Below, piece after piece: positions 1 to 6,801 of a stretch of 64,000 nt of DNA (position 1 is its first letter; every line of letters starts with the position of its first letter). The translations under genes were made by a program, and so were the position numbers. Below the pieces are notes generated by a model. The model saw only the letters and a list, made by a program, of their open reading frames with translations, did not search any database and was not told where the DNA came from. The stretch comes from Streptomyces sp. 1222.5 (GTDB lineage: Bacteria; Actinomycetota; Actinomycetes; Streptomycetales; Streptomycetaceae), in the NCBI RefSeq assembly GCF_900105245.1, contig NZ_FNSZ01000001.1, positions 3,782,001 to 3,846,000 on the forward strand, given 5' to 3'.

Positions 1-298
1 GGGGCAGCAGCGCCTCGTCGTCCGCGAGCAGGGGCCCGCCGGCCCGCAGCCGCTCGACGGTCCGCTCGGCCCGGCGCCGGGCCCGGGGGTCGTCGTCGCG
101 CCGGAAGACGAGCCGCACGGTGGCCGGGGGCCGCGGAAGCCCGAGCACGGGGCCGGGGCCACGGGTCTGCTCGGTGGACACCAGCTCGTAGCCGAGCACG
201 TACGCGACCCTCTCGGCCCGCGCCTTCAACGACGCCCCGCCACGGAGCTCCACCACCCCCCGCCCGTCGAACCGGGACCGGATCTCGTCGTCGTCCAT
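1..298 (-). CDS. hypothetical protein, 3' end cut by window edge
   Basis: An ATG at 296-298 opens a reading frame that runs off the left edge of the window (99 codons seen). It begins MDDDEIRSRF and is rich in Asp, Glu and Arg, with the Arg-rich stretch RRDDDPRARRRAERTVERLR (20 residues) near the edge. I recognise no family. It lies 62 nt behind the galK stop on the same strand, so it may be the last gene of the gal transcript. No clear Shine-Dalgarno (SD) sequence precedes the ATG. In-frame codons back to galK contain no other ATG or GTG, which supports this start. The strong third-position G/C bias of its neighbours is kept. Confidence 0.6.
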   Translation of the reverse strand, partial: MDDDEIRSRFDGRGVVELRGGASLKARAERVAYVLGYELVSTEQTRGPGPVLGLPRPPATVRLVFRRDDDPRARRRAERTVERLRAGGPLLADDEALLP

Positions 299-360
299 CA
301 GGGGTGCGGCACGGCCCGCCGCGCGTCTCTGGCGTGCGGCGGGCCGGTGCGGGGCGGGTG

Positions 361-1515
361 TCAGATCAGGCGGTGGGCCCCCGCCGACGGGATCGCCTCG
401 AAGACGCGCGGGGGTGCGAAGCCGGCCGCGGCGAAGGCTTCCTCGACCGACTTGGTGAGGGTGTCGACGTCCGTCGCCTGCGTCAGCACGATCGCCGAGC
501 CGCCGAAGCCGCCGCCGGTCATCCGGGCGCCGAGCGCGCCGCCCGCGAGGGCGGTGTCGACGACCAGGTCCAGTTCCGGGCAGGAGATGCGGAAGTCGTC
601 GCGCAGCGAGGCGTGTCCCTCGGTGAGGACGGGGCCGATCGCGTGGGTCCGTCCGGCGCGCAGCAGGTCGACGACGCGTTCGACGCGGTGGTTCTCGGTG
701 ACGATGTGCCGGACGAGACGGACCACCTCCTCCTCGTCGCCGAGCCGGGCGAGGGCCGCCTCCAGGCCGTCGTACGGGACGTCCCGGAGGGCGTCGACGC
801 CCAGCAGGGCCGCACCCTTCTCGCAGCCGGCCCGGCGCTTGCCGTACTCGCCGCCGCTGTGGGCGTGCTTGACCTGCGTGTCCACGACGAGCAGGCGCAG
901 GCCCTCGGCCGCCAGGTCGAAGGGGGTCTGCCGCTGGGACAGGTCCCGGGTGTCGAGGAACAGGGCGTGCCCCGGCGTGCAGCACGCGGACGCCGTCTGG
1001 TCCATGATGCCGGTCGGCGCGCCGACGTAGACGTTCTCCGCGCGCTGGCACAGCCGGGCGAGCTGCCACCGCTGGAGACCGAATCCGTACAGGTCGTCGA
1101 GCGCCAGGGCGATCACGACCTCCAGCGCGGCGGACGAGGAGAGACCGGCGCCCGTGGGGACCGTCGAGGACAGGTGGACGTCCGCGCCGGTCACCTCGTG
1201 GCCCGCCTCGCGCAGCGCCCAGACCACGCCGGCCGGGTAGGCCGTCCACGCGCTGTCGGACCCTGGGGCGAGGCCGTCCAGGCGCACCTCTGCCACGCCT
1301 CCCGCGACGTCCGCCGAGTGCAGGCGCAGCAGCCCGTCGTCCCGGCGGGAGACGGCCGCGACCGCCTGGTGCGGCAGTGCGAACGGCATGACGAAGCCGT
1401 CGTTGTAGTCGGTGTGCTCGCCGATCAGGTTGACCCGGCCCGGCGCCGCCCACACGCCCTCGGGTGCCGTCCCGTACAGCTCGGTGAAGCGCTGTGCGAC
1501 CTGCTGTGCCCCCAC
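361..1515 (-). CDS. galK: galactokinase GalK
   Basis: Phosphorylates alpha-D-galactose to galactose-1-phosphate with ATP in the cytoplasm, the first committed step of the Leloir pathway. About 384 residues, normal for the GHMP kinase family. The galactokinase signature GRVNLIGEHTDYNDGFVMP is near the N-terminus (around residues 26-44), the GHMP ATP-binding motif is PTGAGLSSSAALE, and the C-terminal glycine motif is MTGGGFGGSAI. I chose the GTG at 1513-1515, not the ATG 12 codons upstream. The GTG shares its first base with the galE TAG stop (TAGTG) and has AGGAG about 6 nt upstream inside galE, a classic translational-coupling arrangement. It is the third gene of galT-galE-galK. Confidence 0.96.
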   Translation of the reverse strand: MGAQQVAQRFTELYGTAPEGVWAAPGRVNLIGEHTDYNDGFVMPFALPHQAVAAVSRRDDGLLRLHSADVAGGVAEVRLDGLAPGSDSAWTAYPAGVVWALREAGHEVTGADVHLSSTVPTGAGLSSSAALEVVIALALDDLYGFGLQRWQLARLCQRAENVYVGAPTGIMDQTASACCTPGHALFLDTRDLSQRQTPFDLAAEGLRLLVVDTQVKHAHSGGEYGKRRAGCEKGAALLGVDALRDVPYDGLEAALARLGDEEEVVRLVRHIVTENHRVERVVDLLRAGRTHAIGPVLTEGHASLRDDFRISCPELDLVVDTALAGGALGARMTGGGFGGSAIVLTQATDVDTLTKSVEEAFAAAGFAPPRVFEAIPSAGAHRLI

Positions 1516-2477
1516 TAGTGCTCCTCTGTGATGCTCTGCGCGAACTCCCACGCGTCCGCGACGATTCCGGCGAGGTCCGCGCGGGTCGGGTTCCAGCCCA
1601 GCTTCTCGCGGGCGGTGTCCGCGGCGGCGACCAGGACCGCCGGGTCGCCGCCGCGGCGCGGGGCGGCCACCTCGGGGATCGGGTGGCCGGTGACCTCGCG
1701 GACGGTCTCGATGACCTGGCGGACGGAGAAGCCGCTGCCGTTGCCGAGGTTGCAGATCAGGTGCGTGCCCGGCCGGGCGGCCCGCAGGGCGAGCAGGTGG
1801 GCCTCGGCCAGGTCCGCCACGTGGATGTAGTCGCGGACGCAGGTCCCGTCGGGGGTGGCGTAGTCGTCGCCGTAGACCGAGATGGCGTCGCGGCGGCCCT
1901 GGGCGACCTGGAGGACCAGCGGGATCAGGTGCGACTCGGGGTCGTGGCGCTCGCCGTGGGCGCCGTAGGCTCCGGCGACGTTGAAGTAGCGCAGGGACAC
2001 CGCGGCCAGGCCGTGGGCGTTCGCCTCGCTGGTGATCATGTGGTCGACGGCCAGCTTGGTGGCGCCGTAGGGGTTGGTCGGCCGGGTGGGGGCGGTCTCG
2101 GTGATCGGGACCTGCTCGGGCTCACCGTAGGTGGCCGCCGTGGAGGAGAAGACCAGCGTGCGCACGCCCGCGTCCCGCATGGCGCCGAGGAGCGCCAGGG
2201 AACCGGCGACGTTGTTCTCCCAGTACTTCTCGGGCTTCGCCACCGACTCGCCGACCTGCGAGGACGCGGCGAAGTGCAGGACGCCCTCGTAGGAGGCGTC
2301 GAGCCACTTGGCGGCGTCGCGGATGTCGCCCTCGACGAACGCGGCGCCGGCCGGGACGCCCTCGCGGAAGCCGGTGGAGAGGTTGTCGAGGACGGTGACC
2401 TCGTGGCCGGCCTCCAGCAGATGCTGGGCCACGACACTGCCGACGTATCCCGCGCCACCCGTCACCAGGTACTTCAT
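1515..2477 (-). CDS. galE: UDP-glucose 4-epimerase GalE
   Basis: Interconverts UDP-galactose and UDP-glucose using tightly bound NAD+ in the cytoplasm, closing the Leloir pathway and supplying UDP-galactose for glycan synthesis. 320 residues, an extended short-chain dehydrogenase. The Rossmann motif TGGAGYVGS lies at residues 6-14, the catalytic pair is in NPYGATKLAVD (YxxxK), the Ser/Thr of the triad is in SSTAATYG, and RYFNVAGA is the usual epimerase substrate loop. Its ATG overlaps the galT stop by four bases (ATGA, 2474-2477), with GAGG about 10 nt upstream inside galT. It is therefore coupled between galT and galK. Confidence 0.96.
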   Translation of the reverse strand: MKYLVTGGAGYVGSVVAQHLLEAGHEVTVLDNLSTGFREGVPAGAAFVEGDIRDAAKWLDASYEGVLHFAASSQVGESVAKPEKYWENNVAGSLALLGAMRDAGVRTLVFSSTAATYGEPEQVPITETAPTRPTNPYGATKLAVDHMITSEANAHGLAAVSLRYFNVAGAYGAHGERHDPESHLIPLVLQVAQGRRDAISVYGDDYATPDGTCVRDYIHVADLAEAHLLALRAARPGTHLICNLGNGSGFSVRQVIETVREVTGHPIPEVAAPRRGGDPAVLVAAADTAREKLGWNPTRADLAGIVADAWEFAQSITEEH

Positions 2478-3535
2478 GAACTCGCTACCTCTCGCAGTCG
2501 CTCGGCCGCGCGCTCCGGCGGCACGTCGTTGATGAACACGCTCATGCCGGACTCGGAACCCGCGAGAAACTTCAGCTTGCCGGAAGTGCGGCGGATGGTG
2601 AAAAGCTCGAGGTGGAGCGCGAAGTCGTGGCGCGTGACACCGTCGAATTCCTCCAGCGTGCCGAACGGGGCCTGGTGCCAGGCCGCGATGTAGGGCGTCG
2701 GAGGCTCTCCGTCCCCGAAGATCCGGTCGAAGCGCCTCAAGAGTTCCAGATAGATCTGGGGGAATTCTGTGCGCGCCGCCTCGTCGAGCGCCGGCAGATC
2801 GGGCACGCGGCGCCTCGGGTACAGGTGGACCTCGTACGGCCAGTGCGCCGCGTACGGCACGAAGGCCGCCCAGTGTTCACCCGCAAGGACGACCCGCTCA
2901 CCGGCGAGTTCGCGCTCCAGCACCGTGTCGAACAGGTTCTCCCCGCCGGTGGCCTCCTTGTGGGCGGCGAGCGAGCGGAGCATCAGCGCGGTGCGCGGGG
3001 TGGTGAAGGGGTAGGCGTAGATCTGTCCGTGCGGGTGACCCAGGGTCACACCGATCTCGGCACCGCGGTTCTCGAAACAGAACACCTGCTCGACGGAGGG
3101 CAGATGCGACAGCTCCGACGTGCGGTCGGTCCACGCCTCCAGCACCAGTCGCGCCTGCTCCGGGCCGAGGTCGGCGAAGGAGGCGTCGTGGTCGGAGGTG
3201 AAGCAGACGACCTCGCAGCGGCCGGAGTCGCCGGCCAGCGACGGGAAGCGGTTCTCGAAGACGACGACGTCATAGGAGGAGTCGGGGATCTCGCTCAGCC
3301 GCTCGCCCCGGGTGGGGCACAGGGGGCACTCGTCGGCGGGCGGGTGATAGGTGCGGCCCTGGCGGTGGGAGGCGACGGCGACCGCGTCGCCGAGCAGCGG
3401 GTCGTGGCGGATTTCGGACGTGGTGACGGTGGGGTCCAGCGGGCGCCGGTCCTCGGCGTCCCGCACGGTGTCGTCCCGAAGGTCGTAGTAGATCAGCTCA
3501 CGACCGTCGGCAAGCCGGGTCGAGGTCTTCTTCAC
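2474..3535 (-). CDS. galT: galactose-1-phosphate uridylyltransferase GalT
   Basis: Transfers UMP from UDP-glucose to galactose-1-phosphate, giving UDP-galactose and glucose-1-phosphate. 353 residues from the GTG at 3533-3535. That start has AGGAG seven bases upstream and begins VKKTSTRLADGRELIYYDLR, the usual N-terminus. A longer in-frame extension exists but is unlike the family. The catalytic region IGVTLGHPHGQIYAYPF carries the HPH nucleotidyl-acceptor motif of the HIT superfamily, and ECPLCPTRGER holds the CxxC zinc site. It is first gene of galT-galE-galK, with its promoter in the shared upstream region. The orientation and order match the Streptomyces lividans gal operon, whose first promoter is known to be galactose-inducible. 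Confidence 0.96.
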   Translation of the reverse strand: MKKTSTRLADGRELIYYDLRDDTVRDAEDRRPLDPTVTTSEIRHDPLLGDAVAVASHRQGRTYHPPADECPLCPTRGERLSEIPDSSYDVVVFENRFPSLAGDSGRCEVVCFTSDHDASFADLGPEQARLVLEAWTDRTSELSHLPSVEQVFCFENRGAEIGVTLGHPHGQIYAYPFTTPRTALMLRSLAAHKEATGGENLFDTVLERELAGERVVLAGEHWAAFVPYAAHWPYEVHLYPRRRVPDLPALDEAARTEFPQIYLELLRRFDRIFGDGEPPTPYIAAWHQAPFGTLEEFDGVTRHDFALHLELFTIRRTSGKLKFLAGSESGMSVFINDVPPERAAERLREVASS

Positions 3536-3744
3536 GCCTGGCTCCTTGTTCGACACCCCGCGGGGACATCCGTGGGGGCTGGTCAGCGCCCACTCACTCA
3601 ACACAACCAAACATAACAAACCACAACTCGACAACACCTCGGTCGATCACAATCAAACAAAGAACACCACCGGAAGTGTTCAAATACTGAACACGTCGGC
3701 GTAGGTTCCGCTCTGGATCAGTTCGCGCAACGAAGCGAGTACTC
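3536..3744. promoter_or_regulatory. divergent gal / symporter control region
   Basis: This 209-bp stretch separates galT (leftward) from the symporter (rightward). About 3596-3660 is unusually A/T-rich for this genome. Read on the minus strand it is T/G-rich with repeated TTTGGTTG/TTGTGGTTTG-type elements, as expected of operator repeats near the galactose-inducible promoter. It also contains the palindrome annotated separately. Both transcription units deal with galactose, so a shared regulator is likely. I did not recognise the regulator gene in this window. Confidence 0.6.
3676..3694. promoter_or_regulatory. 19-bp palindrome, candidate operator
   Basis: Perfect inverted repeat GTGTTCA-N5-TGAACAC about 50 bp upstream of the symporter ATG and 140 bp upstream of galT. 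Another GAACAC half-site lies at 3662-3667. Size and symmetry fit a dimeric helix-turn-helix repressor (GntR, DeoR or LacI type). Its position allows control of both divergent units. The regulator is not identified. Confidence 0.6.
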
Positions 3745-5436
3745 ATGCAAACCCCCACAGAAGCACCCGCCGTCCTGGCGGCGGAGCTACGGCTCCCCAC
3801 GAACTGGCTGGACTACACGATCCTGGCGATCTACTTCGTCGTCGTCCTCGGCATCGGCTTCGCGGCCCGCCGCTCGGTGAAGACCAGCCTGGACTTCTTC
3901 CTCTCCGGACGCTCGCTGCCCGCCTGGATCACCGGCCTGGCCTTCATCTCCGCGAACCTGGCCGCCACCGAGATCCTCGGCATGGCCGCGAACAGCGCCC
4001 AGTACGGCGCCTACACCGTGCACTGGTACTGGATCGGCGCCATCCCCGCCATGGTCTTCCTGGGCCTGGTGATGATGCCCTTCTACTACGGCAGCAAGGT
4101 CCGCTCGGTCCCCGAGTTCCTGCTGCTGCGCTTCGACCGGGCCGCCCACCTGCTCAGCTCGATCCTGTTCGCGTTCGCCGCCATCCTGATCGCGGGCGTC
4201 AACCTCTACGCCCTCGCGATCGTCGTCGAGGCCCTGCTCGGCTGGCCGCAGTGGGTCGCCATCGTGGTCGCCGGTGCCTTCGTGCTCGCGTACATCACGC
4301 TGGGCGGCCTGTCCTCGGCGATCTACAACGAGGTGCTCCAGTTCTTCGTGATCCTGGCCGCCCTCATCCCGATCACCGTGCTCGGCCTGAAGAAGGTCGG
4401 CGGCTGGGGCGGTCTGACGGACAAGCTCACCGCCACCCACGGCGCCGACTTCACCACGGCCTGGGGCGGCACCGGCATCGGCTCGGCCAACCCGCTGGGC
4501 GCCAACTGGCTGACCATCGTCCTCGGACTCGGCTTCGTGCTGTCCTTCGGCTACTGGACCACCAACTTCGCCGAGGTGCAGCGCGCCCTGTCCGCGAAGA
4601 ACCTCTCCGCGGGGCAGCGCACCCCGCTGATCGCCGCCTACCCGAAGATCTTCATCGTCTTCCTGGTGATGATCCCCGGCCTGGTCGCCGCCGCGATCGT
4701 CCCGAAGTTCGGCACCACCGGCTCCGGCTACCAGTACAACGACGCCATCCCCTACCTGATGCAGGAGCTGCTGCCCAACGGCGTGCTCGGCATCGCGGTC
4801 ACCGGTCTGCTCGCGGCCTTCATGGCGGGCATGGCGGCGAACGTGTCGTCCTTCAACACGGTGTTCACCACCGACATCTGGGCGAAGTACGTGGTGCGGG
4901 GCCGCGAGGACGGGTACTACGTGCGGTTCGGCCGCCTGATCACCGCGATCGGCGTCTGCGCCTCCGTCGGCACCGCGTTCCTCGCCTCGTCGTTCTCGAA
5001 CATCATGTCCTACCTGCAGACGCTGTTCTCCTTCTTCAACGTGCCGATGTTCGTCGTCTTCATCGTCGGCATGTTCTGGAAGCGCGCGTCCGCCAAGTCC
5101 GGCTTCTGGGGCCTGCTCGCCGGCACCGTGACCGCGATGGTCAACTACTTCGTCCTCTACAAGAAGGGGATCATCTCCATCCCCACCGACCAGGGCGCCA
5201 ACTTCGTCTCCGCCATCGCCGGCTTCGTCGCCGGCGCGGTCGTGATGTTCGCCGTCTCCCTGTTCACGAAGCCGAAGCCGGCGAACGAGCTGCAGGGCCT
5301 GGTCTACGGCACCCGCTCCCCCGGTATGTCCGAACCGCCCGCCAAGGGCGACGACGCCTGGTACCGCAAGCCCGCCCTGCTGGGCTGGGGCGCGATCGTG
5401 CTGGCCGCCGCCTGCTACATCCCGTTCTCGTTCTGA
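3745..5436 (+). CDS. sodium/solute symporter (SSS family), probable galactose importer
   Basis: Integral membrane Na+-coupled sugar symporter of the SSF/SGLT family, 563 residues with about 13-14 hydrophobic segments. Family hallmarks are FFLSGRSLPAWITGLAFISA near residue 55, GLSSAIYNEVLQFFVI around residue 190, and AAFMAGMAANVSSFNTVF in the middle. The last is the typical SSS motif and carries Na+-site serines. It is divergent from galT across a short shared control region, so galactose (or a related hexose) is the most likely substrate. This is inferred from context, since substrate cannot be read from sequence. The ATG has a weak SD (GAAG) upstream. The C-terminus ends in one further membrane helix, LLGWGAIVLAAACYIPFSF. 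Confidence 0.88.
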   Translation: MQTPTEAPAVLAAELRLPTNWLDYTILAIYFVVVLGIGFAARRSVKTSLDFFLSGRSLPAWITGLAFISANLAATEILGMAANSAQYGAYTVHWYWIGAIPAMVFLGLVMMPFYYGSKVRSVPEFLLLRFDRAAHLLSSILFAFAAILIAGVNLYALAIVVEALLGWPQWVAIVVAGAFVLAYITLGGLSSAIYNEVLQFFVILAALIPITVLGLKKVGGWGGLTDKLTATHGADFTTAWGGTGIGSANPLGANWLTIVLGLGFVLSFGYWTTNFAEVQRALSAKNLSAGQRTPLIAAYPKIFIVFLVMIPGLVAAAIVPKFGTTGSGYQYNDAIPYLMQELLPNGVLGIAVTGLLAAFMAGMAANVSSFNTVFTTDIWAKYVVRGREDGYYVRFGRLITAIGVCASVGTAFLASSFSNIMSYLQTLFSFFNVPMFVVFIVGMFWKRASAKSGFWGLLAGTVTAMVNYFVLYKKGIISIPTDQGANFVSAIAGFVAGAVVMFAVSLFTKPKPANELQGLVYGTRSPGMSEPPAKGDDAWYRKPALLGWGAIVLAAACYIPFSF

Positions 5437-5457
5437 CGCGGGAGGACCGAGGAAACC

Positions 5458-5802
5458 ATGACCGAGAACCCCGACCGCCCCGAGCGGTTCCACTACTCCG
5501 AGGACGACGTCCAGCGGGAAGTCACCGAGCTGGAGGGCAAGTCCGAGACCGCGGCCCGGCTGTTCGACCTGCGCCGCATCATCGGCGGACTGTTCGTCGT
5601 CTACGGCGTCATCGTCACGATCACCGGCATCACCGACTCCCAGTCCGCCATCGACAAGGCCCAGGGCGTCAACATCAACCTGTGGACCGGGATCGGCATG
5701 CTCCTACTGGGCGTCTTCTTCCTGGCCTGGCTGAAGCTCCGGCCCACTCCGCCGCCGCTTCCCCGGGAGGGCCTGCCCGAGGAGCCGGCGGGGAAGCGGT
5801 AA
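5458..5802 (+). CDS. small two-helix membrane protein next to the symporter
   Basis: 114 residues, family not recognised. The N-terminal half is hydrophilic and acidic, followed by two predicted membrane helices (IIGGLFVVYGVIVTITGI, about residues 41-58, and LWTGIGMLLLGVFFLAWLKL, about 78-97). The tail is proline-rich. It starts 21 nt after the symporter stop with GAGGA upstream of the ATG, so it is probably co-transcribed. It may be an accessory subunit or stabiliser of the symporter, which is inference from position only. Confidence 0.75.
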   Translation: MTENPDRPERFHYSEDDVQREVTELEGKSETAARLFDLRRIIGGLFVVYGVIVTITGITDSQSAIDKAQGVNINLWTGIGMLLLGVFFLAWLKLRPTPPPLPREGLPEEPAGKR

Positions 5803-5823
5803 CCGCCCGCCGACCCCGGACCG

Positions 5824-5862
5824 GGGCGCGCGGGAGCCGATCGTGAGGTTCCCCGCGCGCCC
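5824..5862. terminator. hairpin between convergent genes
   Basis: Perfect 11-bp inverted repeat: GGGCGCGCGGG at 5824-5834 pairs with 5852-5862 across a 17-nt loop. It lies 22 nt after the small membrane protein stop and just beyond the regulator stop on the other strand. It can serve as terminator for both. There is no strong T-run, which is usual in Streptomyces. Confidence 0.65.
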
Positions 5863-5878
5863 TCGGTACACCGGGCGG

Positions 5879-6565
5879 CTACTGCGGCCCGGACTCCCGC
5901 AGGGAACCGGCACGGTCCAGCAGTCCCGTCCGCGCGGCCAGTGCCGCCGCCTCCAGCCGCGACCCGACCCCGAGCTTCATCAGCACCCGCTGCACATGCG
6001 TACGCGCGGTGCTCGGCGCGATCCCCATCCCGGCCGCGATCAGCCGCGTGTCCTCGCCGTCGGCCACCCGTACCAGCACCTCGACCTCCCGCGGCGTGAG
6101 CATCTCCAGCAGCTGCTGGGCCTCGTCGTCGGGCTGGGCGGCCGGGTTGAGCAGCTCCCCGAACGCCCCCTGGAGCAGCTGCGGAGCCACCGCCGCCTCC
6201 CCCGCGCGGGCCTTCATGATGGCCCGCTCGACCCCCTCGATCCGCTCGTCGTGCCGCACGTACCCCGACGCGCCCGCCGCGAAGGCCGCCGCGATGCCCC
6301 GCGGTGAGGGCACCGGTCCCAGCACCAGCATCGCCACCTGCGGCCGCTCCCGCTTGATCTTCACCACCGGATCGAAGACGCCCGGCTCGGCGGGAGCCGC
6401 CGTACCCAGCAGGCACACCTCCGGCGCCCGCGCGATCACCAGATCCGCGGCGCCCGCGGCCGGCGCCGCCGCGGCGAGCACCCGGTGCCCGCGCAGCTTG
6501 AGCGCGGACGCCAGCGCCTCCGCGAGCAGGCGATGGTCGTCGACGACCATGAGCCGCACTCCCAT
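5879..6565 (-). CDS. LuxR-type response regulator with degenerate receiver
   Basis: 229-residue NarL/FixJ-style DNA-binding regulator. The receiver-like N-terminus is MGVRLMVVDDHRLLAEALAS, with the acidic pair D9-D10. The expected phospho-acceptor Asp is Gly54 (PEVCLLGTAAP in place of a DxxLLDxxMP motif), and the usual signalling Lys is Arg104 (GYVRHD). Phosphorylation in the normal way is therefore unlikely. The C-terminal HTH (about residues 153-215) contains LTPREVEVLVRVADGEDTRL and STARTHVQRVLMKLGV and looks fully functional. The ATG at 6563-6565 follows a G-rich SD. The in-frame upstream extension is low-complexity and was rejected. No sensor kinase is adjacent. Target genes are unknown. 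Confidence 0.88.
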   Translation of the reverse strand: MGVRLMVVDDHRLLAEALASALKLRGHRVLAAAAPAAGAADLVIARAPEVCLLGTAAPAEPGVFDPVVKIKRERPQVAMLVLGPVPSPRGIAAAFAAGASGYVRHDERIEGVERAIMKARAGEAAVAPQLLQGAFGELLNPAAQPDDEAQQLLEMLTPREVEVLVRVADGEDTRLIAAGMGIAPSTARTHVQRVLMKLGVGSRLEAAALAARTGLLDRAGSLRESGPQ

Positions 6566-6706
6566 AGAGCAACCCCCCAGTCCCCCCCATGGATGCCCCA
6601 CTATGGACGCCCACGGGTCCGCAAGGACAGAGGGCCCCCCGGCACCCCGCCCCTCCCTGCCCCCGGAAGCTACACGCTTGTTCGACGTCGCGCTGCCCCT
6701 ACTCAT

Positions 6707-6745
6707 GAGAAGTGCCCCGGATCGATGAAATCCGGGGCACTTCTC
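6707..6745 (-). terminator. strong hairpin downstream of the PQQ-propeller genes
   Basis: Perfect 16-bp stem: GAGAAGTGCCCCGGAT at 6707-6722 pairs with 6730-6745 around a 7-nt loop. It begins 56 nt after the stop of the leftward propeller gene and precedes the leftward regulator gene. It therefore likely ends the two-gene propeller transcript. Confidence 0.8.
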
Positions 6746-6801
6746 GGTAAGTCACCCTTTCGGGCGGGAGCGGCGCGCAGGGATCCGGCGCCGCCGGCCG
6801 G

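Noticed and set aside
3787..5493. Minus-strand open frame of 568 codons opposite the symporter
   Set aside because: The symporter has all SSS-family motifs on the plus strand. The antisense translation is Gly/Asp/Arg/His repeats typical of G/C-rich shadows.
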